This document shows positions 23,443 through 30,268 of a DNA stretch of 35,211 nt, in pieces. The notes under the pieces are model-generated. The model was not told the DNA's origin. It worked only from the letters and a program-made list of their open reading frames with translations, and ran no database searches. A program made the translations under genes and the position numbers. Source of the stretch: a virus. Location of the stretch: IMG/VR virus record IMGVR_UViG_3300036985_003430, positions 1-35,211 of that record; one strand, 5' to 3'. Within the stretch, counting starts at the first letter, position 1. The number at the start of each line of letters is the position of its first letter.

Positions 23443-24287
23443 ACTGGCTTAATTTAAATATACAAACTCTCGACTCTGAGAACTTTTTAGGCAGTGATCC
23501 GATAGATCGCGCGACATGGTTGTGCCTTCTTCGATATTGCATCGGACAAGAAAACGGCGGCGTGATAAACGACTGTTTAGGGTGGGGTGACCGTAAGTGG
23601 CAACAGCTTGTCAGAGTCACTAAAAAGGAGGCTTTGCGTGATTGCGATCTTTGGCAATGGGGCGAGCAAACCCTTATAGTGTGGGGGTATCCTAAGGATA
23701 AAGAAGATGAAATCAAGCATCTCCGAAGCATCGGAAAGCAAACATCAGAAGCTAAAAAAGCTGCTGCAAAAGCTAACGGATCGAAGGGAGGGAGGCCAAC
23801 GCATAACCCAACGCATAACCCAACGCATAACCCAACGGAAGAACCCAAAATAACCCAAACGGAACCCATAGAAAGGAAAGGAAAGGAAGTAGAAAGGAAA
23901 GGAATAGAAGAGAGAGAGTGCGCGAGCGAAAACCCGACGCCTCAAATTCTCGACTTTGGCGATCAAGCTCAGCAAGTCGTCAGTGCCTATCCGCGCCGGG
24001 AGAAGGTCGCAAGCGCACTCAAGATTGTGTTTGGCCATCTAACCGCAGGCGAGAACTTTGAAGCGATGCTGAGCGGCACGAAGGCGGCGGCAGCCGTCAT
24101 CCGAACGCTCCCAAGCGGATCATCCAATCGATACGTCCCCGGGGCCGAAAACTTCTTCATCTCGAAACGATGGGCGGACGATCCTGAGACCCTCAAGCGG
24201 CAAGGCGATTCAAAAACGGGATCAACACCCACAAGCGAGGAAGACTTTATTAAACAAATGGGCGGAAGAGCCTCAAACCTAGATTAA
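23439..24287 (+). CDS. Replication initiator-like protein (lambda O / DnaT type)
   Basis: 282 residues. The N-terminal 105 residues (RATWLCLLRYCIGQENGGVI, WGDRKWQQLVRVTKKEALRD) resemble the winged-helix start of phage replication initiators. A linker follows with GGRP, three NPTH repeats and a charged EERK-rich stretch; the C-terminal 90 residues form a separate helical domain (VASALKIVFGHLTAGENFE, NRYVPGAENFFISKRW), the part seen in proteins that bring in the helicase loader. The gene for a DnaC-like loader is next. The linker DNA carries 12-bp repeats that may be the origin. The assignment is by domain order and context. Confidence 0.65.
   Translation: MNWLNLNIQTLDSENFLGSDPIDRATWLCLLRYCIGQENGGVINDCLGWGDRKWQQLVRVTKKEALRDCDLWQWGEQTLIVWGYPKDKEDEIKHLRSIGKQTSEAKKAAAKANGSKGGRPTHNPTHNPTHNPTEEPKITQTEPIERKGKEVERKGIEERECASENPTPQILDFGDQAQQVVSAYPRREKVASALKIVFGHLTAGENFEAMLSGTKAAAAVIRTLPSGSSNRYVPGAENFFISKRWADDPETLKRQGDSKTGSTPTSEEDFIKQMGGRASNLD
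23797..23918 (+). other. Candidate replication origin: 12-bp iterons plus purine tract
   Basis: CAACGCATAACC occurs three times head to tail (23797-23832) with a partial fourth (CAACGGAAGAACC), followed at 23871-23918 by a stretch of purines broken only by two T residues. Both lie in the linker of the initiator gene. In lambda, iterons bound by O lie inside gene O next to an easily melted tract; the same plan here suggests an origin. It could also be mere low-complexity coding sequence. Confidence 0.45.
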
Positions 24288-24290
24288 AAA

Positions 24291-25022
24291 ATGAAAACTC
24301 ACACCGAAATGCAACCGGTCACTTGCGACCGATGCACAAACCCAGCAAGGCAGTCTGATGTCGAACTGAAGAAATTCTACTCCTTGATGCGTCTAGAGGC
24401 TCTTTGCGAGTCTTGTGGGGAGTATGAAGAGAAAGAGCAGGAAATGCGGCTACAGGCGCAAAAGAAGCGCAAGGAAGAGGTAACGCGGCAGGCAATGCTC
24501 GACGTAATTCCGCCGAAGATCAGAAGAACAGAAATATCACGAGCCGATTTTAATCTTGGCCTATGGCGCAGAATTGAGGATTGGAAGCCATCAAGGGGGA
24601 AATGGCTAGGGATCGTCGGCATGGCCGGACAGTGCAAAACACGCTGCATCGGCTTACTGGCAGAGCGTTTAATCCTGGAAGGCCATAGAGTTGTCTGGAC
24701 TACGGCCGTAGAGCTACAAGAGCGCACCGACGACCAAAGAAGCGATGACCGGCATATCAAAGCAGAGGCGACCGCATATTTCAAATCGTGCAAACGCGCA
24801 GGAATCCTCATTCTTGACGATTTCGGGAAAAACACTTGGACGCCAACGGTGGAGCGAAACCTTTTCAGCTTGATCGATCACCGCACGACTCACGATCTGC
24901 CGGTGCTTTGGAGCGCGAATACGCACCCGATAGACATCGGCAAAAGCGGGGAAATGTCCAAAGACCGAGCAGCGCCTTTGATCGGCAGACTGCTAGAGGC
25001 ATCAAGAATTGAAAAAGTATGA
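24291..25022 (+). CDS. DnaC/DnaI-like helicase loader ATPase
   Basis: 243 residues. N-terminal zinc-finger-like Cys12, Cys15, Cys39, Cys42; then an AAA+ core: Walker A IVGMAGQCKTRC at residues 108-119, Walker B ILILDDFG at 172-179, and sensor-like LPVLWSANTHP. Loaders place the replicative helicase at the origin. The Walker A loop reads GMAGQCKT; the Gly before the catalytic Lys is Cys, a rare change, while Lys116 and Thr117 remain. No phage helicase or primase gene is visible, so the host DnaB is probably recruited. Confidence 0.85.
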   Translation: MKTHTEMQPVTCDRCTNPARQSDVELKKFYSLMRLEALCESCGEYEEKEQEMRLQAQKKRKEEVTRQAMLDVIPPKIRRTEISRADFNLGLWRRIEDWKPSRGKWLGIVGMAGQCKTRCIGLLAERLILEGHRVVWTTAVELQERTDDQRSDDRHIKAEATAYFKSCKRAGILILDDFGKNTWTPTVERNLFSLIDHRTTHDLPVLWSANTHPIDIGKSGEMSKDRAAPLIGRLLEASRIEKV

Positions 25023-25216
25023 ACGCTCCAGAACTGCAAAAAGAACTAGAGCTCGCGGCATGGGAAATGGCCGAGGCGGAAGGCTACGAAAGACAAGCGA
25101 AAGCGTTGAGAACGAAGGCCATCAAGCGAATCGCCGCCGCACATTGCGAAATCGAAATCGCAATCATCCAAGCAAAATCAAAAACCAAGAAAGAACAAAC
25201 ATTGCATGAAAAATAA
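25019..25216 (+). CDS. Small helical protein (65 aa)
   Basis: 65 residues, entirely charged helix (APELQKELELAAWEMAEAEG ... AAHCEIEIAIIQAKSK). Overlaps the loader gene by 4 bases and the next gene by 11. No family recognised. Confidence 0.5.
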   Translation: MNAPELQKELELAAWEMAEAEGYERQAKALRTKAIKRIAAAHCEIEIAIIQAKSKTKKEQTLHEK

Positions 25217-25700
25217 TTTTATCGACGAAGTGAAAAAAGCAGTCGGAGCGGCTGCGATCACGGAACGGTTTTCACGGCTAAAATGCTCTGAAATCGTTCT
25301 ATTGATTAAGAAAAAAAATGGTTACACATACGCTGAAATCGCAGCCATCTTGACGGTCCACGCGGAAACAGTGAAGTCGTGGGTATACGGAAAGCGTATA
25401 CCAAACGAAGCAACCCGCTTTCGAATCATTCGGACGTTCGCGGACCCGAAAGTGCAACCGCCCGGCAAGGTATTGCAAGCCGTCAAGGACACGCATCACA
25501 TGCACTGGGAGGCTGAGCGAGGATGGACGGTTAGATTCACAATCGTCCTCAACCAGAAACTAGTGGGGAAACGCCGTAAGATCCGATTAAGGACTCACGA
25601 TTTGAGCGAGGCGTTGAAGCGCAGGGATATTGCAATCGGCTGCTACACGAACCTCGGCTTTGCGATCGCAAACCGCATCCAAAGTAAAGCGAAGAAATAA
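25206..25700 (+). CDS. Helix-turn-helix protein with integrase-arm-like C-terminal domain
   Basis: 164 residues. Residues about 38-60 (GYTYAEIAAILTVHAETVKS) are a clear helix-turn-helix. Residues about 100-155, with WTVRFTIVLN, GKRRKIRLRTHDLSEALKRR and DIAIGCYTN, resemble the three-stranded arm-binding domain of tyrosine integrases ('GKRkri.lgT.dl.EA..rr'). No catalytic domain follows. Last gene of the early operon, so a transcription or recombination regulator is likely; it is the best candidate for a master regulator in the genome. The arm-domain resemblance is from sequence pattern only. Confidence 0.6.
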   Translation: MKNNFIDEVKKAVGAAAITERFSRLKCSEIVLLIKKKNGYTYAEIAAILTVHAETVKSWVYGKRIPNEATRFRIIRTFADPKVQPPGKVLQAVKDTHHMHWEAERGWTVRFTIVLNQKLVGKRRKIRLRTHDLSEALKRRDIAIGCYTNLGFAIANRIQSKAKK

Positions 25701-25722
25701 TCACTTTCCCGAATAAATATTG

Positions 25723-25752
25723 TTGACGGCAATTAAAATCGGGTATTATATA
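25723..25752 (+). promoter_or_regulatory. Promoter of the accessory region
   Basis: TTGACG (25723-25728) and TATATA (25747-25752, spacing 18) or TTATAT (25746-25751, spacing 17). A good sigma70-type promoter 38 bases before the next ATG, right after the helix-turn-helix gene. Confidence 0.65.
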
Positions 25753-25790
25753 CGCACATCGCCAACGCGACAAACCAACCGACCAACAAA

Positions 25791-26105
25791 ATGACAACAC
25801 GCAGCACCTCAGAAATCACCGCAGACCTTAAATCAGCAACCGCAGAGCGCGCACAATATCGCGCGCTGCATAATGAGGGGCAAGGCGGATATGCAACCGA
25901 CAAAAAAATCGAGCAACTTGCCGCCGAGTTGACCGCAGCCGTAAAAGCTCAATCACCGCTTGCAACCCTCGCGGGAATTGAAACGGCTCGTGCATGGGCA
26001 AAAGAGCAAAACTGGACTGCTAAAGATATGCAAGCAGCTAACAATGCATGCCTTGCTCGTGGATACTCATTATCTGAGCTGCAAGCCGCTATTAAGACCA
26101 TCTAA
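25791..26105 (+). CDS. Unknown accessory protein (104 aa)
   Basis: 104 residues, helical, Ala-rich (SEITADLKSATAERAQYRAL, ETARAWAKEQNWTAKDMQAA). First gene after the promoter; the leader CAAACCAACCGACCAACAAA has no Shine-Dalgarno sequence. No family recognised. Confidence 0.55.
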   Translation: MTTRSTSEITADLKSATAERAQYRALHNEGQGGYATDKKIEQLAAELTAAVKAQSPLATLAGIETARAWAKEQNWTAKDMQAANNACLARGYSLSELQAAIKTI

Positions 26106-26130
26106 TTCACCCCACTAACACGACACGACA

Positions 26131-26150
26131 CAAACCAAACCAAACCAAAC
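26131..26150 (+). repeat. CAAAC-type leader repeat
   Basis: Four tandem CAAAC units with no ribosome site, 7 bases before the next ATG. A very similar leader stands at 26465-26491 before another gene and a looser one at 25771-25790. Possibly an unstructured translation enhancer. Confidence 0.6.
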
Positions 26151-26156
26151 AAAATT

Positions 26157-26453
26157 ATGAAAAACATCATCATTGCATCCAAACGATCAAACACCGGCAG
26201 CATCCACGATCTTGCAACCGACGCCATGAACCGGGTAATCAAAATCCCGGCAAGCGCCGGATACATCATCATTCTTGCCGCCTACTATGGCGGCAAGGGT
26301 TACAGCACTCACTCCACCGCTGAGGCCGCGGGCAAAAAAGTAAAAAACCTTATAAAAAACAACTACAGCTTCCGGGTTTTTGACGCTGATGGATCATACC
26401 TCGATTGGGATGGGTGCGATTTCCGGAGAGGGGATGCAAATCGTGACCTGTAA
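26157..26453 (+). CDS. Unknown accessory protein (98 aa)
   Basis: 98 residues, alpha/beta; YIIILAAYYGGKGYSTHSTA in the middle and FRVFDADGSYLDWDGCDF at the end. The terminal 'DADGSYLDWDG' recalls the repeat units of the following genes, so it may belong to the same group. Leader of CAAAC repeats. No function assigned. Confidence 0.5.
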   Translation: MKNIIIASKRSNTGSIHDLATDAMNRVIKIPASAGYIIILAAYYGGKGYSTHSTAEAAGKKVKNLIKNNYSFRVFDADGSYLDWDGCDFRRGDANRDL

Positions 26454-26493
26454 TAGCATGATCCCAAAAAACCAACCAAACCAAACCAAACAT

Positions 26494-26706
26494 ATGACAA
26501 TCGCACAGCAACTAAAGATCAAGGACTTCCCGTTCATCATCAAAGATAAAAACGGCAATCAAATCTATCATGAAAACGCCGATGGCTCTTGGTGCAAAAA
26601 AGAACATGATGCCAATGGCAAAAAAATCTATCATGAATACTCCACTGGATATTGGTGGAAAAGTGAACGTGATGCAAATGGCAATGACTATGGTAAATAC
26701 GACTAG
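26494..26706 (+). CDS. Repeat protein 1 of 4 (MORN/YD-like units), shortened
   Basis: 70 residues from ATG 26494. N-terminal cap MTIAQQLKIKDFPFIIKD, then two 21-residue units of the type DANGKKIYHEYSTGYWWKSER and a broken third. The stop at 26704-26706 is followed by GGTGTTATCAGAGATAGCC, which closely matches the sequence coding for VIRDN in repeat protein 3, so this copy has lost its normal end. A terminator follows. The units resemble MORN_2/YwqK and YD-type repeats, which make beta surfaces; biological role unknown. Confidence 0.6.
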   Translation: MTIAQQLKIKDFPFIIKDKNGNQIYHENADGSWCKKEHDANGKKIYHEYSTGYWWKSERDANGNDYGKYD

Positions 26707-26742
26707 GGTGTTATCAGAGATAGCCTAGCAACTCCTAGCAAC

Positions 26743-26772
26743 GCCTCATCCTCTCGCGGGGATGGGGCTTTC
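26743..26772 (+). terminator. Rho-independent terminator between repeat proteins 1 and 2
   Basis: GCCTCATCC (26743-26751) pairs with GGATGGGGC (26760-26768), 9 pairs with one wobble, 8-base loop, then TTTCT. Genes 2-4 then need their own promoter; the short 20-base leader offers only AT-rich hints (ACTATAAACAT). Confidence 0.7.
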
Positions 26773-26792
26773 TGGGCGCAAACTATAAACAT

Positions 26793-27236
26793 ATGACAAT
26801 CGCACAACAACTAAACGTAACCGCATTTCCGCTCATTATCAATGATGCCAATGGCAAAAAAATCTATCATGAAAACTCCGATGGCTCTTGGTGGAAAAGT
26901 GAACGTGACGCCAATGGCAAAAAAATCTATCATGAATACTCCTATGGCTCTTGGTGGAAAAGTGAACGTGACGCCAATGGCAATGAAATCTATCATGAAT
27001 ACTCCTATGGCTCTTGGTGGAAAAGTGAACGTGATGCCGATGGCAATGAAATCTATTTTGGAGACTCCAAGGGCTTTTGGTTGAGGTATGAACGTGATGC
27101 CGATGGAAAAGAAATCTATCATGAAAACTCCAATGGCTCTATCAGAGACAATCGACCAAAGCAAGTCGAACTAACGCTCGAACAGATCGCAGCTAAGCTC
27201 GGCATCAGCGTATCGCAACTTAAAATCAAAGACTAA
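26793..27236 (+). CDS. Repeat protein 2 of 4 (five 21-residue units)
   Basis: 147 residues: cap MTIAQQLNVTAFPLIINDA, four full units (e.g. DANGNEIYHEYSYGSWWKSER) and a partial fifth ending SIRDNRPK, then LTLEQIAAKLGISVSQLKI, which looks like a helix-turn-helix or a short helical hairpin. The same C-terminal piece closes repeat protein 3. The stop and the next ATG are separated by one base, so genes 2-4 form one array. Confidence 0.65.
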   Translation: MTIAQQLNVTAFPLIINDANGKKIYHENSDGSWWKSERDANGKKIYHEYSYGSWWKSERDANGNEIYHEYSYGSWWKSERDADGNEIYFGDSKGFWLRYERDADGKEIYHENSNGSIRDNRPKQVELTLEQIAAKLGISVSQLKIKD

Positions 27237-27237
27237 T

Positions 27238-27621
27238 ATGAAAACAATCGCACAGCAATTAAACGTAACCGCATTTCCATTTAGAATCAAAGATGAAGAT
27301 GGTAAAAGAATCTATGGTGAAAACTCCGATGGCTATTGGTGGAGATGTGAACGTGACGCCAATGGCAAAAAAATCTATTTTGAAGACTCCGAAGGCTCTT
27401 GGTGGAAAAGTGAATATGATTCCAATGGCAATCAAATCTATTTTGAAGACTCCAATGGCTTTTGGTGGAGATGTGAATGTGATGCAAATGGCAAAGAAAT
27501 CTATTATGAAAACTCCAATGGTGTTATCAGAGACAACCGACCAAAGCAAGTCGAACTAACGCTGGAACAGATCGCAGCTAAGCTCGGAATCAACGTATCG
27601 CAATTAAGAATCAAAGACTAA
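27238..27621 (+). CDS. Repeat protein 3 of 4 (four units)
   Basis: 127 residues: cap MKTIAQQLNVTAFPFRIKD, units such as DSNGNQIYFEDSNGFWWRCEC, ending VIRDNRPK and LTLEQIAAKLGINVSQLRI. Cap DNA is nearly identical to that of gene 4, which shows recent duplication. Confidence 0.65.
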   Translation: MKTIAQQLNVTAFPFRIKDEDGKRIYGENSDGYWWRCERDANGKKIYFEDSEGSWWKSEYDSNGNQIYFEDSNGFWWRCECDANGKEIYYENSNGVIRDNRPKQVELTLEQIAAKLGINVSQLRIKD

Positions 27622-27622
27622 T

Positions 27623-28144
27623 ATGAAAACAATCGCACAGCAACTAAACGTAACCGCATTTCCATTCAGAATCAAAAATGCCGATGGTAAAAGAATCTAT
27701 GGTGAAAACTCCGATGGCTTTTGGTGGAGATGTGAACGTGACGCCAATGGCAAAAAAATCTATGGTGAGCACTCCGATGGATATTGGTGGAAAAGTGAAT
27801 ATGATTCCAATGGCAATCAAATCTATTTTGAAGACTCCAATGGCTATTGGTGGAAAAGTGAATTTGATGCAAATGGCAATGAAATCCATTGTGAATACTC
27901 CACTGGCTATTGGCGGAAAAGTGAACATGATTCCAATGGCAATCAAATCTATTTTGAAGACTCCGACGGCTCTTGGCGGAAATGGGAATTTGATGCAAAT
28001 GGCAATGAAATCTATTATGAAGATTCCGATGGTTATTGGAGCAAAAGAGAATATGACAGATTTGGCAATAAAATCCATTATGAAGACTCCGATGGTGTTA
28101 TCGTAGACAACCGACCAAAGATCAAAACCGAGCTAACCGAATGA
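27623..28144 (+). CDS. Repeat protein 4 of 4 (seven units)
   Basis: 173 residues: cap MKTIAQQLNVTAFPFRIKN, seven 21-residue units, ending VIVDNRPKIKTELTE. It lacks the IAAKLGI tail of genes 2 and 3. Aromatic residues at fixed places in each unit (IY, W, WW, E-Y) suggest a regular beta stack. Overlaps the next gene by 4 bases. Confidence 0.65.
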   Translation: MKTIAQQLNVTAFPFRIKNADGKRIYGENSDGFWWRCERDANGKKIYGEHSDGYWWKSEYDSNGNQIYFEDSNGYWWKSEFDANGNEIHCEYSTGYWRKSEHDSNGNQIYFEDSDGSWRKWEFDANGNEIYYEDSDGYWSKREYDRFGNKIHYEDSDGVIVDNRPKIKTELTE

Positions 28145-28371
28145 TAAAACGACCAGTAGGCCGACCGCTAGGCAGCGGCAAAGGAAGAAAAATGAAATCA
28201 TCTAGCTTGTCGATGATGCCTGAGCAATGGTCAAAAATGGACAAGCTATCCGGCGGCAAGAAACACCGCTCGGCATGGCTTAGAGCGATGATCGATCAAC
28301 ACAAAGATAAACAATATGAGCGAAACACCGACACATCCAGAATTGTGCGAAAACTGCAATCCCTTAGTTGA
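28141..28371 (+). CDS. Ribbon-helix-helix-like small DNA-binding protein
   Basis: 76 residues. RPVGRPLGSGKGRKMKSS is an AT-hook-like basic start; SLSMMPEQWSKMDKLSGGKK and HRSAWLRAMIDQH fit strand-helix-helix. Same plan as the protein at 19260. Likely a local transcription regulator. The last 19 residues overlap the next gene. Confidence 0.6.
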   Translation: MIKRPVGRPLGSGKGRKMKSSSLSMMPEQWSKMDKLSGGKKHRSAWLRAMIDQHKDKQYERNTDTSRIVRKLQSLS

Positions 28372-28657
28372 GTCATCTAGGCTTGAATGGGTCAAAGTAG
28401 GGGGGATGAATATAGGTCTACATCGCCAACCGCTGACTTGGGTTTTACGCGATAAATACTCCGATGACGTGATAAAAATGAACGCCAAGTATTCACAGAA
28501 ACTTGCTACTAAATCCCGCGAGCTTGCCGACATGGCAGCGCGGCTAACCACAATCACCGAACAGCGGGACAGACTGGCAAAGGCATTGGGTGAAATCAAA
28601 AGAACCGACTCAAGAAAGATAGATAAATATGAGCGAGGAAATCAAAAGAGAGTTTGA
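28316..28657 (+). CDS. Unknown protein with coiled coil (113 aa)
   Basis: 113 residues; starts inside the preceding gene in another frame (56 bases overlap). N-terminal Cys pair (CENCNP) and a long helix SRELADMAARLTTITEQRDR typical of small phage early proteins. No family recognised. The long overlap makes the start less certain; an internal ATG at 28409 is an alternative. Confidence 0.5.
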   Translation: MSETPTHPELCENCNPLVESSRLEWVKVGGMNIGLHRQPLTWVLRDKYSDDVIKMNAKYSQKLATKSRELADMAARLTTITEQRDRLAKALGEIKRTDSRKIDKYERGNQKRV

Positions 28658-28832
28658 GGAGTGGGCTTTATCACGAGGATTAAGCACTAAGAAGCTATTA
28701 CCTGTATCTGAGATTTACTACATGGAATCTATGCAAAGAGCATGGGAAGCATGGCAAGCGGCTAGGAATCAGCGTCACTCTGATGAGTTGCACGATCAAA
28801 CCATAATCACGGGGACAACTCCCGAAAGTTGA
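28629..28832 (+). CDS. Small early-type phage protein (67 aa)
   Basis: 67 residues: FEEWALSRGL and MQRAWEAWQAARNQ are the hallmarks of a very common small phage protein family ('FE.wa...g......WeaWqAa') of unknown function. Overlaps the preceding gene by 29 bases. Its 3' end contains CACGGGGACAACTCCCG, a degenerate look-alike of the boundary motif. Confidence 0.65.
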   Translation: MSEEIKREFEEWALSRGLSTKKLLPVSEIYYMESMQRAWEAWQAARNQRHSDELHDQTIITGTTPES

Positions 28833-28865
28833 CCTCTTCGACTAGCAAAACGATAAAATGCGAAT

Positions 28866-29501
28866 ATGACTCCGAAGCAAATAATGACCGCGAAAAACAT
28901 TGAAATCGAAACACTGCAAACCGCAGATTTAATCCCTTACGCCCGAAACGCCCGAACGCACTCAGATGCGCAGGTTGCACAGATTGCAGGATCGATCCGA
29001 GAGTTCGGCTTCACAAACCCCGTCCTGATCGACAGGGAGAACGGCATCATCGCTGGGCATGGACGAGTCCTAGCAGCGCAAAAGCTCGCACTAAATAAAG
29101 TCCCGTGCATCCGGCTAGGCTATCTGAACGAGAAACAGAAACGCGCTTACATCATCGCAGACAACAAGCTCGCGCTGAACGCCGGGTGGGACGAGGAGAT
29201 GCTCGGCATCGAGCTGGCGGACTTGCGTGAGGCTGACTTTGATCTTGGATTGCTGGGCTTTGATGAGTCCGAGCTTGGTTCTTTTGACGTGGAAGAAGGC
29301 GACATGCCTGAGCTATCAAGTGATGACAAGCAGCCGTTCCAGCAGATGACCTTCACCGTCCACGACGAGCAAGCCGAGGACGTGCAAGCGGCAATGACGA
29401 AAGCAAAATTTATGGGGCATGGAGAATCCGCTGTGAACGAAAACAGCAACGGCAACGCGCTGGCGTTTATCTGCCAATCCTTCAACCGGGCAAATCCATG
29501 A
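28866..29501 (+). CDS. ParB-like (ParB/Srx nuclease-fold) protein
   Basis: 211 residues. The N-terminal 110 residues are a ParB domain: LIPYARNARTHSDAQVAQIA, GFTNPVLIDRENGIIAGHGR, VLAAQKL and AYIIADNKLALNAGWDEEM. In phages this domain without the central helix-turn-helix is often found beside DNA methylases or modification enzymes; here the Mom-like gene follows with a 4-base overlap. The C-terminal 90 residues are acidic and unrelated. It may bind or nick DNA, or read CTP as ParB does; not testable by sequence. Confidence 0.82.
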   Translation: MTPKQIMTAKNIEIETLQTADLIPYARNARTHSDAQVAQIAGSIREFGFTNPVLIDRENGIIAGHGRVLAAQKLALNKVPCIRLGYLNEKQKRAYIIADNKLALNAGWDEEMLGIELADLREADFDLGLLGFDESELGSFDVEEGDMPELSSDDKQPFQQMTFTVHDEQAEDVQAAMTKAKFMGHGESAVNENSNGNALAFICQSFNRANP

Positions 29502-30268
29502 TAAACACAAAATCAAATCCATTTCTTGCAGAATGCAGAGTGTCGCCAATCAGCCTAAAGGATGCGCGCAAGATCACGGTGGCAAAGCATTACATGGGGA
29601 CTTGGCCACAAGGCGCAAAGGTCGCTTTTGGGCTGTTCAAGAAATCAAAATGCGTCGGCGTGATGGTTGCTGGGTATGCTCCAACGACGGAAAGAAAGGT
29701 AGCCAAGTGGTGCCGAAAAATTCAGAAGAGCCAATACATCGAGCTGCAAAGGACTTGGATCAGCGATGAGATGGGTCACAACACAGAATCATGGATGATG
29801 GCTCGCGTCATGCGTCTTTTCAAAAAATCCGGAGTTTGGCTTGTAATGACTCACAGTGGAGGATGCAAGGATGACGTCGGATTCATATTTCAAGCTTCTG
29901 GATGGCTTTATTTTGGTGCCGATCCATGCAATGATTTTTACGAAACAGAGCGTGGCGAATACAAAAATCTTGTAAGCGCAATGAGATTTGGACGCGTCAG
30001 CAAGGATATTTTGAAACGCGGTCAACAAGCAATCGGCGAGCATCTATTTGGCGCAGGTAAAATTGTAAATGCTCGACGCCACCTCTACATCTACCCGATC
30101 AATCGCGGATTACGGCAACGATTGAAAAAACAAACATTGCCATTTCCAAAAAATCCTGCTATCTATCGCCTCGATCAAAAGTGGCATCCCGCAAACGGAG
30201 TTGTGAGCACGGGGCTTAAACCTGCAAAGGTTTCTGATTCAATACCAGACAACTCCGCCATTTTATGA
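29498..30268 (+). CDS. Mom-like DNA modification protein 1 (GNAT fold, divergent)
   Basis: 256 residues. Alignable by eye with the second Mom-like gene: KHYMG (His31-Tyr32) with CHYSG, VAFGLF with LHFGVF, YIELQRTWI with [17 protein letters not shown] with TIYRASGF, and LPF near the end. Mom of Mu turns adenine into N6-carbamoylmethyl (glycinamide) adenine and so protects phage DNA. Here the Asp and the Tyr of the second motif are His and Phe, with two extra residues, so substrate or activity may differ. From codon 234 the frame runs through a tRNA-like element. Confidence 0.75.
   Translation: MINTKSNPFLAECRVSPISLKDARKITVAKHYMGTWPQGAKVAFGLFKKSKCVGVMVAGYAPTTERKVAKWCRKIQKSQYIELQRTWISDEMGHNTESWMMARVMRLFKKSGVWLVMTHSGGCKDDVGFIFQASGWLYFGADPCNDFYETERGEYKNLVSAMRFGRVSKDILKRGQQAIGEHLFGAGKIVNARRHLYIYPINRGLRQRLKKQTLPFPKNPAIYRLDQKWHPANGVVSTGLKPAKVSDSIPDNSAIL
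30197..30260 (+). ncRNA. tRNA-like cloverleaf nested in the 3' end of Mom-like gene 1
   Basis: 64 nt ending in CCA (30258-30260). Acceptor GGAGTTGT pairs with ACAACTCC over 8 pairs, discriminator G257. D-like arm AGC/GCT with GGG in the loop. Anticodon-like stem AAACC/GGTTT (5 pairs) with loop TGCAAA. T-like arm CTG/CAG around the loop TTCAATA preceded by A and followed by C. The loop is 6 nt, the variable region absent, so it is a compact, non-canonical tRNA; if T is position 33 the anticodon would be GCA. Read from the sequence by hand. Confidence 0.6.

Noticed and set aside
23333-23869. 178-codon minus-strand frame opposite the initiator gene
   Set aside because: The GLCVGLCVG repeats are the reverse of the 12-bp coding repeats; the + strand frame has sensible domains and overlaps with neighbours.
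26811-28078. Long minus-strand frames opposite the repeat proteins
   Set aside because: They arise because the 63-bp coding repeats lack stops in the complementary frame; their translations are mirror artefacts of the repeats.
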